Notes under the pieces: generated by a model
What the model saw: only the letters and a program-made list of their open reading frames with translations
Databases searched by the model: none
Told to the model about the DNA's origin: nothing
Source of the DNA: Prorocentrum cordatum
Taxonomy: Eukaryota > Sar > Dinophyceae > Prorocentrales > Prorocentraceae
Reading direction: 5' to 3'
DNA: 64,000 nucleotides
Assembly (NCBI GenBank): GCA_963575745.1
Contig: CAUYUJ010018055.1
Location: forward strand, 1-64,000
Position numbers and translations under genes: made by a program
In this document: in pieces, positions 32,225 to 42,676 of the stretch
Layout: the number at the start of each line of letters is the position of its first letter
How positions within the stretch are numbered: the stretch's first letter is position 1

Positions 32225-32998
32225 GACCACGACGAGGACGACGACGACGACGTCGACGACGACGTCGACGACGACGGCGACGACGACGGAGACGACGAGC
32301 GAAAGCGAGAGCGAGAGAGAACGACAGCAGTGCCACGAAGGACACTAAGCAGGCCACGAAGGGCGACAGCGGGGACACGAACCGAATGCGTATGGGGCCA
32401 CGAAGAGCGCGAACAAGCGGGGGCCACGAAAGGCAGATAATGCGGAGCCACAGATGGCAACGATGGGGCCACTGAATGTAGCAACTGGGCCACGTAGGAC
32501 AGTGAGGGGGCCACAAACGGTGACAGCGGGGCCACGAAGGGCATGCACATGGGGCCAAAACCGGCGCGAACGAGGGGGGCCACGAAGTGCATCCGTATAT
32601 TGGGCCGCGGAGAGCAAAAACGGGGCCACTGAGGGCAGCAACGGGGCCACGAAGGGCGACAGCGGGGCCACGAAGGGCATGCATATGGGGCAACCACGGG
32701 CGCGAACGAGCGGGGGCCACGAAGGGCATGCATATATGGGGCCACGAAGGCAGCGAGGGGGCCAAGAAGGGCTGCAACGGGGTCACGAAGGGCAGCGAGG
32801 GGGCCACGAAGGGCTGCAACGGGGCCACGAAGGGCAGCGAGGGGGCCACGAAGGGCTGCAACGGGGCCACGAAACAAAGCGAGGGGACCACGAAGGGCTG
32901 CAACGGGGCCACGAAGGGCAGCGAGGAAGCCACGAGGGGCAGCGAGGGGGCCACGAAGGGCTGCAACGGGGCCACGAAGGGCAGCGATATCCCGATAC
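32225..32998. repeat. (GAC)n tract and GGCCACGAAGGGC tandem array
   Basis: GACGAC repeats at 32230-32300, then about 25 irregular units of GGGGCCACGAAGGGC plus a 6-12-nt spacer. At 32765-32975 the array settles into a regular ~42-bp dimer (GGGCAGCGAGGGGGCCACG / GGGCTGCAACGGGGCCACG). Confidence 0.85.
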
Positions 32999-33249
32999 CT
33001 AGGTAATGTGTGAGGGAATCCCAGGCGCGAGCGCGACTCCTGGGTGCCTGGGTGTCGGGAGCGCGGCGCTTGAGTAAACTGTAAGAAAGTCCAACGCATG
33101 GGCGCTATTCTACACTAGATTGCAAGCAAGTCTCCAGCGAGAGCGCGACTCCAGACCGCCGGGAGAGCGATTCCTGAATAATTTATAGGGAAGTCCCAAG
33201 CGAGAGCGCGATTTCTGAATAACATGCGAGGATGTCTCGGGCGGGAGCG
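32999..33249. repeat. 44-bp satellite segment into which the LTR element inserted
   Basis: Units of the type AGTCCCAAGCGAGAGCGCG / ATTCCTGAATAA. It ends at GGGAGCG, whose last five bases GAGCG form the left target-site duplication of the LTR retrotransposon. Confidence 0.75.
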
Positions 33250-33519
33250 AGTCGAAAGTGAGCCTGGCAGGTCAAATAGCATCCGTCTCCATGGGAGGCG
33301 GGCGAGCTCACATTACATCCAATTCCATGTCGAAGGAATACGATATGGGGAGTGGATGGTTAAGATAGGATAACATCGATGTATTGGTCTTTCCAGCACA
33401 TAGCGAACACTAGGGTAAGTGTCCGGGCAAATAGGGCGCGCGTGCCTTGAGCCAAAGGCAACGGCGCGCGAGCTATACTCCCGATACTATAACATCTCCC
33501 AAGGAGCTACCCTTGAAGT
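33250..33519 (-). repeat. 3' LTR
   Basis: Same length as the 5' LTR; 16 substitutions, no gaps. The adjacent internal DNA on the sense strand is a pyrimidine tract (CTCTCCGTCTCC, then CCCCTCCCG); a typical polypurine tract would be purine on that strand. Confidence 0.88.
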
Positions 33520-33897
33520 CGGGAGGGGTGGAGACGGAGAGTATAGCCGCGCAGCCGTTAGGCTCTACAAAGGCCGCGCGCGCGACTGTTTGCAAGAAAA
33601 CAGTGTGTACAGACTGGCCTGACACCAGACTGTAAGGCGAGTTTCCTCGCAAGGCATTTCACGCAAATACGAGATAGCCCCTTCGGACGATGAAGGGCTA
33701 TCGGATCAGCTGGAGGTAAGCCAAACGGGCCATACCTCACCGAGCAAACAGGTATTGAGGCAAAGAGCCTAAATCATATAAAGCCGGCTCGTTGCCAGGC
33801 GTGAAATGTGAGGCTCGTTTCCGAGCACCTAGAAGGGCGCCTCTGTAGTAGGCGCCCATGCTGGCAAATTGGCCGCGGGGGGGGCAACAAGGACAGA
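33520..33897 (-). other. 3' untranslated region of the LTR element with several hairpins
   Basis: Holds two perfect copies of the 14-nt hairpin family (33637-33650, stem GCGAG/CTCGC; 33813-33826, stem GCTCG/CGAGC). It also holds an 11-bp bulged stem around GATAGCCC...GGGCTATC (33673-33702) and a 7-bp stem GGGCGCC/GGCGCCC with a 9-nt loop (33835-33857). Confidence 0.7.
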
Positions 33898-34385
33898 CTA
33901 AAATTGATTAGACTTGGGTTTGTTCCTGTCCTCGGGACCCCGAAAGGGAACAAATTGCTTCACGTCATCCTTGAATGACTGAGTGCCTGACATCACTTCC
34001 AAAAGCAGCTCCCGATCGATGCTTCCCTTTGTATGCCCATCTGCGGTCAAATCTCTAGTATCACACCACTGCACGTTATGTACTATACCTATATCCATGA
34101 GCTCACGTACCCAGCTGTTATGTCCAAGCAGAGTCCGTTCTGTCGGTATCTTACGATCCTTGCTTGATGATGATTTATAAACCGACTCAGCGTGTATGGT
34201 AAGAGATGCTTTAATGGCTAGGCCTCCAACTTCACGCATATCTCGTAGTTGTCGTGGACTCAGAGCCCCTGCCTTGAGCTCGTGGAGAGTGATGAGCGTA
34301 GGGTAGCACTCATCGAGGTTACGCGCAGCTGCGAGTGCCTCCGCAGCATAGTTGGACCTCACCTGCAGTCGGTGTGATTTGCATA
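33898..34385 (-). pseudogene. RNase H C-terminal part of the LTR element
   Basis: Begins CKSHRLQVRSNYAAEALAAA just inside the insertion junction (TA at 34384-34385). It continues LDECYPTLITLHELKAG, MREVGGLAIKASLTIHAESV, ERTLLGHNSWVRELMDIGIV and QWCDTRDLTADGHTKGSIDR, a Copia RNase H ending, then a basic tail and TAG at 33898. The N-terminal RNase H residues are 9 kb away at 43454-43560. Confidence 0.8.
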
Positions 34386-34455
34386 CTTGGCCCCAACAAA
34401 AGTTTCCTTGGAAACTCGCAAGAGGAATGATATGCATGTAAACCCGTCGGCAAGG
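34386..34455. mobile_element. Truncated left end of the TIR module
   Basis: 70 bp matching the first bases of the modules at 37274, 40020 and 42677 (CTTGGCCCCAACAAAAG, then TTTCCTTGGAAACTCG). It diverges at 34456. Confidence 0.75.
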
Positions 34456-34562
34456 CCGTCTCGGTTTCTGGACGTTCCCGACGGCTTTTCTAATTCAGCC
34501 GCGTATATTTGCATTACATCACGTGTTAAGTGTGTTTTCTTTATTGTGTGGCCCATTTCTTT
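34456..34562. other. Unassigned DNA between module end and PP2C exon
   Basis: AT-richer. A (TA)n of about 20 bp starts at 34570. Confidence 0.4.
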
Positions 34563-34791
34563 TCAACGGTATATATATATATATATATCGCCTGACTCCG
34601 TGGCGACGCGGACGTGGTGGTCTCTGGTGATGAAGAAGCGCGTGTAGCTTCCCGTGAGGGCCGACCTGCGCCACACCTGGATGGATACATCCCCAATGTG
34701 GCAGTGCGACATTTTGGTGCCAGTCGCCGAGAAGAAGCCGACCGTGGTAGAGCCGTGAAGCGTCGTGGTCTGGATGGCGAGATGCACGAGC
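34563..34791 (-). pseudogene. PP2C-type protein phosphatase fragment, exon 2
   Basis: Minus strand from 34791, after an AG acceptor: LHGSTTVGFFSATGTKMS, then HCHIGDVSIQVWRR. These match the GS(S/T)TxxxxxL and xNxGDSxxxxxR steps of PPM/PP2C phosphatases (the GD Asp is present). The frame then runs RSALTGSYTRFFITRDHHV into a (TA)n repeat and stops at 34563. The domain normally continues for 100 or more residues, so the gene is cut here by repeat or module DNA. Confidence 0.6.
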
Positions 34792-34907
34792 CTCGCAGTT
34801 TATGCTGTTGTGGTTTGTGCTTACTTTTGGTGTTTGGTGTGTGCGTGTGTTGTTGTTTTCGTTGTTTAGTTTTTGGTGTGTGCGTGTGTGCTGTTGTTTT
34901 TGTTTAC
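34792..34907 (-). other. Intron of the PP2C fragment
   Basis: 116 bp, donor GTAAAC at 34907 and acceptor CTGCGAG ending at 34792. The interior is rich in CAACA/ACACA repeats. Splicing keeps frame (phase 2) between the two exons, and the acceptor AG is followed by G, as is common in dinoflagellate introns. Confidence 0.55.
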
Positions 34908-35371
34908 AGGAGCCTCGCTGCCCACGACGCAGGGGCGTCCGTGGCCATGCTCCGCACGTCCCCGCCGATCTCGCGGACCACCTGGGAGTCGAACTCTTGC
35001 TTGTCGCAGGCCCAGTGGAACCGCGCGCGGAGCAGGAAGCGGAGGCAGTTCCGGAGGTCCCAGGAGAGGTCCTCCGGGTTGAAGCGGGGCGCGACGCCGC
35101 TTACTCCGTCGCACACCACCCCCCACTGAGCCGCCGCCGCCGTCATGTCGGCGTTGGGTTTGTCGAGGAAGGGGTGCTGCGCCTTGGCGGCGTGCCTGGA
35201 GGCGAGGCGGAGCATGATCGGCATTGCTGCCGCGTGGGTGCGTGGAAGCTGCGCCGCGAGTTCTGCGTCGAGGCAGGCTGGGGCCAGAATAGATTGCAAC
35301 ACAAAAGACGGAGTTGGCGTGGATGAGGAAGGAGGGGCGAGAAGGCGGGAGCGAAGGAGATAGGAAGGCAA
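34908..35371 (-). pseudogene. PP2C-type protein phosphatase fragment, exon 1
   Basis: Open on the minus strand from 35371 (ATG candidates at 35371 and 35224). NADMTAAAAQWGVVCDGVSG contains the DGVxG metal-binding motif of PP2C phosphatases, with an upstream Asp in NAD; VAPRFNPEDLSWDLRNCL follows, as in the PPTC7-like branch (DPxxFSxxL). It ends at a GT donor at 34907 in the codon after WAARL. Ser/Thr phosphatase activity with Mn/Mg would be expected of a whole protein, but the C-terminal half is missing. It is a host-type gene piece, nested within the LTR element insert. Confidence 0.6.
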
Positions 35372-35449
35372 GAAGAGGGGGCGGAGCAGGGCAGAGGGAC
35401 GAACCGCGGAAGCGGAGGAGGACCAGGATAAGGATCAAACAGTCGTGCT

Positions 35450-35758
35450 GCGCTCCTCTGGAGCATTTCGTCTGTTGTTTGCCTGGGATTGTTTCGCTTC
35501 CGACTGGTGTGAGCTTTACGCCCCCCTGGAGCATTTCGCCCCGTATCTGGCTGGAGCATCTCGCCCCCGCGTGATCTGGGGCATTTCGCCCCTACGTGAT
35601 CTGGAGCATTACGCCGCTTGGAGCATTTCGCCCCGTATCTGGCTGGAGCATTTCGCCCTTGCGTGATGTGGGGCATTCCGCCCCCTGGAGCATTTCGCCC
35701 CGCACCTGGCTGGGGCATTTCGCCCCTATGTTATCTGGAGCGCCACGCCCCGCCTTCT
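35450..35758. repeat. GGAGCATTTCGCCCC tandem repeat
   Basis: About eleven units of (C)TGGAGCATTTCGCCCC followed by 6-20 variable bases (GTATCTGGC, GCGTGATC). Antisense reading gives a GRNAPG-type peptide repeat that is not a gene. Confidence 0.8.
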
Positions 35759-36095
35759 CTCCCGTCAACTGTAGTTTGGGGGCGGTGGTAACTTAAAATA
35801 CTCCGTGCAATAGCTGCGCTTCATCTGCGCTTCACATTCACCACGGGCACACGACGCAAGCGGGACAAATGAGGAAGGGGGACAACGGAGGGGAAGGAAG
35901 ATAACGAGGAAGAAGGGAGGAGGAGGAGGGATGACTGGAACAGGGCACGGCGTGAACTACATGGTCGCACCCCCCGAAGATCTACCTTTTGGCGGGTTCT
36001 GGGATGAACCTTCGAGTTGTCTGTCTCTCCTCGCCGCTTCCTCGCCCCTTCCTCGCCAGGATTGTCCTCGCCCCGCCCTCGCCTGCAAGCTCCCG
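35759..36095. other. Unassigned DNA
   Basis: Purine-rich at 35868-35930; no gene recognised. Confidence 0.4.
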
Positions 36096-36499
36096 CTAAC
36101 CTGGCCAGGCGTTTTTTTTTCTGGTCTGGGAGCTCACAGAACCTGGCCAGGCGTTGTTTTTTTCTGGTTTTTCTGGTCTGGGAGCCCACAAAACCTGGCC
36201 AGGCGTTGGTTTTTCTGGTTTTTTCTGGTCTGAGGGCTCAGAAAACCTGGCCAGGCGTTGGTTGTTTCTGGTTTGTCTGGTCCGACGGCAGTAGTTAGCA
36301 AGCCCCCAACCTCCAGGCCAGGTTTTGCGGGCTCCCTGACCAGAAAAACAAAAAAAACCAACGCCTGGCCACGTTTTCTGAGCCCCCAGACCAGAAAAAA
36401 CAAGAAAAAACCAACGCCTGGCCAGGTTTTCTGAGCTCCAAGACCACAAAAACCAAAAAAAACCTACGCCTGGCCAGGTTTTCTGAGCTCCCAAACCAG

Positions 36500-36591
<92 letters not shown>

Positions 36592-36665
36592 GCCTGGCTA
36601 GGTTCTCTGAGCTCCCAAACCAGAAAAATCAAAAAAACAACGCCTGGCCAAGTTTTCTCAGCCCC
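36096..36665. repeat. Large inverted repeat of 55-60-bp units with a 91-nt A run
   Basis: The left arm has four tandem units of CCTGGCCAGGCGTTG plus a T-rich stretch plus CTGGTCTGGGAGC. After a 40-bp spacer (about 36282-36320) the right arm has six units in the opposite orientation (GCTCCC...ACCAGAAAA...CAACGCCTGGCCAGG). One A-rich stretch of the right arm has expanded to 91 consecutive A (36500-36590). Confidence 0.85.
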
Positions 36666-36699
36666 CAGGAGGAGGAGGAACGGGAGAAGGAGGAGGACA

Positions 36700-36701
36700 A
36701 C

Positions 36702-36743
<42 letters not shown>

Positions 36744-36744
36744 G

Positions 36745-36790
<46 letters not shown>

Positions 36791-36815
36791 CAGAGAGAGA
36801 GAGAGATAGAAGGAT
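36700..36815. repeat. (GA)n microsatellite
   Basis: GAGAGA with GATA and GACA interruptions. Confidence 0.95.
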
Positions 36816-36974
36816 AACGGAAAAAAGGGTGGGGCACCGAGGTTGAAGGAGGGAGATCAAAGGATGGTCTTGGGCAAACCACCGCGGCTGTGGGCAACGA
36901 TGTTCAGCGAAGCCTTTCAAAACGATCGGTCTCAAGACAACACAAAAACGACGGGAACGTTCAGAAACCGCGAC

Positions 36975-37271
36975 GCCTCGGCAAGATGAAAAGTCGCGCG
37001 CGCTGTTATGTCCAAGCAGAGTCCGTTCTGCCGGTATCTTACGATCCTTGCTTGATGATGATTTATAAACCGACTCAGCGTCTATGGTAAGAGATGCTTT
37101 AATGGCTAGGCCTCCAACTTCACGCATATCTCGTAGTTGTCGTGGACTCAGAGCCCCTGCCTTGAGCTCGTGGAGAGTGATGAGCGTAGGGTAGCACTCA
37201 TCGAGGTTACGCGCAGCTGCGAGTGCCTCCGCAGCATAGCTGGACCTCACCTGCAGTCGGTGTGATTTGCA
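36975..37271 (-). pseudogene. Duplicate of part of the LTR element RNase H
   Basis: 36999-37271 repeats 34112-34384 almost exactly (CKSHRLQVRSSYAAEALAAA through ERTLLGHNS). It joins at 36998 to a second short piece of the TIR module (CGGCAAGATGAAAAGTCGCG). This looks like a local duplication of RNase H plus adjacent module DNA. Confidence 0.8.
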
Positions 37272-37273
37272 TA

Positions 37274-38045
37274 CTTGGCCCCAACAAAAGTTTCCTTGGA
37301 AACTCGCAAGAGGAATGATATGTATGTAAACCCGTCGGCAAGATGAAAAGTCGCGCGCGCGTGCTCAGCGTTCGCACGCACCAGATCCCAAGACGTCCCA
37401 TGGCCACAACATCCTTCCAGGAATGCCTCAGGCCACGGACGATAACGTCCAGAGGACCCAGGATGATGCCACCCCAACGCGATCCCGCCATGGATTCTGG
37501 ACCGTCTCAGGCCGACTCGCAGATGACGAAACACATGAGCAACGCGTGACGCCGAGATGGCCCGATGGCAACAAGATGGATCCAAGCGCACCCAGGGTGG
37601 CCTCATAATGACCACGCGATGGTTGCGTGATCCAAACATGACCGGGATATGATCTCAAGATGACCTCAAGACGACCCCAACACGGCAGTAATACTGCAAC
37701 TTATGAGCCCCATCTTACTTCGAGCCGATCCCAGCATGGTGGGATCCGTGAACGGCCCGGGATTTTGGTCTACCCCATTTAAATGGGTGGGATTTGGACC
37801 GTCCTGAACTAAATTTATAATATTAAAGCGGAATAAGCCAGGCGGGATCCCGCCCGGCCCACGGAGGAAGACAACATTGCCAGGCTTCTACGGGGGTAGG
37901 GGGTTCGGAAGGGGCGTCGTTTACTTCCGCTGACATTGGCAAGCCTTCCGGCGGCCTTCCCCTGTCTTCCGCCTCGTTTCGCTTCCGTCGACTTCCGCCG
38001 GCCAGCGTCGTGATGAAAATTCCAGGAACTTTCATTGGGCCGATG
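37274..38045. mobile_element. TIR-ended module M1 (772 bp)
   Basis: Left end CTTGGCCCCAACAAAAG + TTTCCTTGG; right end, reversed, CATCGGCCCAATGAAAG + TTCCTGG. The interior has palindromes CCCATTTAAATGGG and GGCGGGATCCCGCC and no coding capacity. Two further copies lie at 40020 and 42677 in the same orientation, nearly identical. Confidence 0.8.
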
Positions 38046-40019
38046 CGTCGGTTTTAACATCCCGCGCGACAGGGATGGCAACTCAGTTCGGCAGTGGGAC
38101 AAGCTGGCGTCATGGCCAACGCGCGTCAGAGGCACCAGCGAACCTGGAGCCAAAATGGCTACGGACATGCGGGGGCTCGGACAGGCTGCGTCGGTTTGTA
38201 CATCCCGCGCGACAGGGATTGCAACTCAGTTCGGCAATGGGACAAGTCGGCGTCATGGCCAACGCGCGACAGAGGCACCAGTGAACCTGGAGCCAAAATG
38301 GCTACGGACATGCGGGGGCTCGGACAGGCTGCGTCGGTTTGTACATCCCGCGCGACAGGGATGGCAACTCAGTTCGGCAGTGGGACAAGTCGGCGTCATG
38401 GCCAACGCGCGTCAGAGGCACCAGCGAACCTGGAGCCAAAATGGCTACGGACATGCGGGGGCTCGGACACATCCCGCGCGACATGGCGCCAACAACGCGC
38501 GTCAGGCAGTGAACCTGGAGCCAAAATGGCTACGGACATGCGGGGGCTCGGACAGGCTGCGTCGGTTTGTACATCCCGCGCGACAGGGATGGCAACTCAG
38601 TTCGGCAGTGGGACAAGTCGGCGTCATGGCCAACGCGCGTCAGAGGCACCAGTGAACCTGGAGCCAAAATGGCTACGGACATGCGGGGGCTCGGACAGGC
38701 TGCGTCGGTTTGTACATCCCGCGCGACAGGGATGGCAACTCAGTTCGGCAGTGGGACAAGTCGGCGTCATGGCCAACGCGCGTCAGAGGCACCAGCGAAC
38801 CTGGAGCCAAAATGGCTACGGACATGCGGGGGCTCGGACAGGCTGCGTCGGTTTTTACATCCCGCGCGACAGGGATGGCAACTCAGTTCGGCAGTGGGAC
38901 AAGTCGGCGTCATGGCCAACGCGCGTCAGAGGCACCAGCGAACCTGGAGCCAAAATGGCTACGGACATGCGGGGGCTCGGACAGGCTGCGTCGGTTTGTA
39001 CATCCCGCGCGACAGGGATGGCAATTCAGTTCGGCAGTGGGACAAGTCGGCGCCATGGCCAACGCGCGTCAGAGGCACCAGTGAACCTGGAGCCAAAATG
39101 GCTACGGACATGCGGGGGCTCGGACAGGCTGCGTCGGTTTGTACACCCCGCGCGACAGGGATGGCAACTCAGTTCGACAGTGGGACAAGTCGGCGTCATG
39201 GCCAACGCGCGTCAGAAGCACCAGCGAACCTGGAGCCAAAATGGCTACGGACATGCGGGGGCTCGGACAGGCTGCGTCGGTTTATACATCCCGCGCGACA
39301 AGGATGGCAACTCAGTTCGGCAGTGGGACAAGTCGGCGTCATGGCCAACGCGCGTCAGAGGCACCAGTGAACCTGGAGCAAAATGGCTACGGACATGCGG
39401 GGGCTCGGACAGGCTGCGTCGGTTTTTACATCCCGCGCGACAGGGATGGCAACTCAGTTCGGCAGTGGGGACAAGTCGGCGTCATGGCCAACGCGCGTCA
39501 GAGGCACCAGCGAACCTGGAGCCAAAATGGCTACGGACATGCGGGGGCTCGGACAGGCTGCGTCGGTTTGTACATCCCGCGCGACAGGGATGGCAATGCA
39601 GTTCGGCAGTGGGGCAAGTCATGGCCAACGCGCGTCAGAGGCACCAGCGAACCTGGAGCCAAAATGGCTACGGACATGCGGGGGCTCGGACAGGCTGCGT
39701 CGGTTTGCATCCCGCGCGACAGGGATGGCAACTCAGTTCGGCAGTGGGACAAGTCGGCGCCATGGCCAAGAAAAGTACGGACATGCGGGGGCTCGGACAG
39801 CGCACTCAGCACGATGGCCAACAGAGGCACAGCGAATGGAGCAAAATGGCCACGGACATGCGGGGGCTCGGACAGGCTGCGTCGGTTTGTACATCCCGCG
39901 CGACAGGGATGACAACTCAGTTCGGCAGTGGGACAAGTCGGCGCCATGGCCAACGCGCGTCAGAGGCACCAGCGAACCTGGAGCCAAAATGGCTACGGAC
40001 ATGCGGGGGCTCGGACAGG
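38046..40019 (-). repeat. 143-bp tandem array A1 with a spliced-leader-like 22-mer in each unit
   Basis: About 14 units, most 143 bp apart (38144, 38287, 38430, ...); one is 85 bp and some are truncated. On the minus strand each holds the SL core GTAGCCATTTTGGCTC in a 22-mer that differs from the canonical SL only at position 20 (A to C, giving CCAG), followed directly by GT. Downstream bases can form GTTGGC-CATGAC-GCCGAC and CATCCC-TGTCGCGC-GGGATG hairpins, and GTTCG can pair with CGAAC about 55 nt away. The SL Sm-like site ATTTTGG is intact. Either a variant SL RNA gene array or a satellite derived from one. Confidence 0.75.
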
Positions 40020-40792
40020 CTTGGCTCCAACAAAAGTTTCCTTGGAAACTCGCAAGAGGAATGATATGTATGTAAACCCGTCGGCAAGATGAAAAGTCGC
40101 GCGCGCGTGCTCAGCGTTCGCACGCACCAGATCCCAATACGTCCCACGGCCACAACATCCTTCCAGGAATGCCTCAGGCCACGGACGATAACGTCCAGTG
40201 GACCCAGGATGATGCCACCCCAACGCGATCCCGCCATGGATTCTGGACCGTCTCAGGCCGACTCGCAGATGACGAAACACATGAGCAACGCGTGGCGCCG
40301 AGATGGCCCGATGGCAACAAGATGGATCCAAGCGCACCCAGGGTGGCCTCATAATGACCACGCGATGGTTGCGTGGTCCAAACATGACCGGGATATGATC
40401 TCAAGATGACCTCAAGACGACCCCAACACGGCAGTAATACTGCAACTTATGAGCCCCATCTTACTTCGAGCCGATCCCAGCATGGTGGGATCCGTGAACG
40501 GCCCGGGATTTTGGTCTACCCCATTTTTAATGGGTGGGATTTGGACCGTCCTGAACTAAATTTATAATATTAAAGCGGAATAAGCCAGGCGGGATCCCGC
40601 CCGGCCCACGGAGGAAGACAACATTGCTAGGCTTCTACGGGGGTAGGGGGTTCGGAAGGGGCGTCGTTTACTTCCGCTGACATTGGCAAGCCTTCCGGCG
40701 GCCTTCCCCCGTCTTCCGCCTCGTTTTACTTCCGTCGACTTCCGCCGGCCAGCGTCGTGATGAAAATTCCAGGAACTTTCATTGGGCCGATG
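40020..40792. mobile_element. TIR-ended module M2 (773 bp)
   Basis: As M1, with CTTGGCTCCAAC at the left end; joined to arrays on both sides. Confidence 0.8.
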
Positions 40793-42676
40793 CGTCGGTT
40801 TTACATCCCGCGCGACAGGGATGGCAACTCAGTTCGGCAGTGGGACAAGTCGGCGTCATGGCCAACGCGCGTCAGAGGCACCAGCGAACCTGGAGCCAAA
40901 ATGGCTACCGGACATGCGGGGGCTCGACAGGCTGCGTCGGTTTGTACATCCCGCGCGACAGGGTGGCAACTCAGTTCGGCAGTGGGACAAGTCGGCGTCA
41001 TGGCCAACGCGCGTCAGAGGCACCAGCGAACCTGGAGCCAAAATGGCTACGGACATGCGGGGGCTCGGACAGGCTGCGTCGGTTTGTACATCCCGCGCGA
41101 CAGGGATGGCAATTCAGTTCGGCAGTGGGACAAGTCGGCGTCATGGCCAACGCGCGTCAGAGGCACCAGTGAACCTGGAGCCAAAATGGCTACGGACATG
41201 CGGGGGCTCGGACAGGCTGCGTCGGTTTGCACATCCCCGCGACAGGAATGGCAACTCAGTTCGGCAGTGGGACACTCGGCTTCCATGGCCAACGCGCGTC
41301 AGAGCACCACGAACCTGGAGTCCAAAATGGCTACGGACTCGGGGCTCGGACAGGCTTGCGTCGGTTTGTACATCCCGCGCGACAGGGATGGCAACTCAGT
41401 TCGGCAGTGGGACAAGTCGGCGTCATGGTCAACGCGCGTCAGAGGCACCAATGAACCTGGAGCCAAAATGGCTACGGACATGCGGGGGCTCGGACAGGCT
41501 GCGTCGGTTTTTACGTCCCGCGCGACAGGGATGGCAACTCAGTTCGGCAGTGGGACAAGTCGGCGTCATGGCCAACGCGCGTCAGAGGCACCAGTGAACC
41601 TGGAGCCAAAATGGCTACGGACATGCGGGGGCTCGGACAGGCTGCGTCGGTTTTTGTAACATTCCCGCGCGACAAACGAAACGGGATGGCAATTCCAGTT
41701 CGGCAGTGGGACAAGTCGGCGCCATGGCCAACGCGCGTCAGAGGCACCAGCGAACCTGGAGCCAAAATGGCTACGGACATGCGGGGGCTCGGACAGGCTG
41801 CGTCGGTTTGTACATCCCGCGCGACAGGGATGGCAACTCAGTTTGGGGGGGAAGGGGGGGGGGGGGGCGACAGTGGACAACCGCGTCGTTGCCACGCGCG
41901 TCAGAGGCACCAGCGAACCTGGAGCCAAAATGGCTACGGACATGCGGGGGCTCGGACAGGCTGCGTCGGTTTGTACATCCCGCGCGACAGGGATGGCAAC
42001 TCAGTTCGGCAGTGGGACAAGTCGGCGTCATGGCCAACGCGCGTCAGAGGCACCAGGAACCTGGAGCCAAAATGGCTACGGACATGCGGGGGCTCGGACA
42101 GGCTGCGTCGGTTGGCTACACATGCGGAGGGCTCGGACAGGCTGCGCAACGGTTCGCAGTGGGACAAGTCGGGTCATGGCCACGCGCGCGAGGCACAGTG
42201 AACCTGAGCCAAAATGGCTACGGACTCGGACAGGCGCGTCGGTTTGTACATCCGCGCGACAGGGTGGCAACTCAGTTCGGACAGTGGGACAAGTCGGCGT
42301 CATGGCCAACGCGCGCGTCAGAGGCACCAGCGAACCTGGAGCCAAAATGGCTACGGACATGCGGGGGCTCGGACAGGCTGCGTCGGTTTGTACATCCCGC
42401 GCGACAGGGATGGCAACTCAGTTCGGCAGTGGGACAAGTCGGCGTCATGGCCAACGCGCGTCAGAGGCACCAACGAACCTGGAGCCAAAATGGCTACGGA
42501 CATGCGGGGGCTCGGACAGGCTGCGTCGGTTTGTACATCCCGCGCGACAGGGATGACAACTCAGTTCGGCAGTGGGACAAGTCGGCGTCATGGCCAACGC
42601 GCGTCAGAGGCACCAGCGAACCTGGAGCCAAAATGGCTACGGACATGCGGGGGCTCGGACAGGGGGCTCGGACAGG
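40793..42676 (-). repeat. 143-bp tandem array A2 with SL-like 22-mers, partly degraded
   Basis: About 13 units with the same structure as A1. Small deletions accumulate at 41220-41350 and 42100-42290, and one unit has an insertion with a G-rich run at 41842-41868. Confidence 0.75.

Noticed and set aside
37283-37305. GTTTCCTTGGAAAC in the module as a hairpin-family copy
   Set aside because: Perfect palindrome without the GNRA loop or the GC...GC frame.
38094-40064. A 656-codon open frame across the 143-bp array
   Set aside because: The unit length is not a multiple of three, and open frames exist in several phases and on both strands. It is a by-product of the tandem repeat.
38046-42676. CRISPR array
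   Set aside because: Units are contiguous 143-bp repeats without unique spacers, in a eukaryotic nuclear context.
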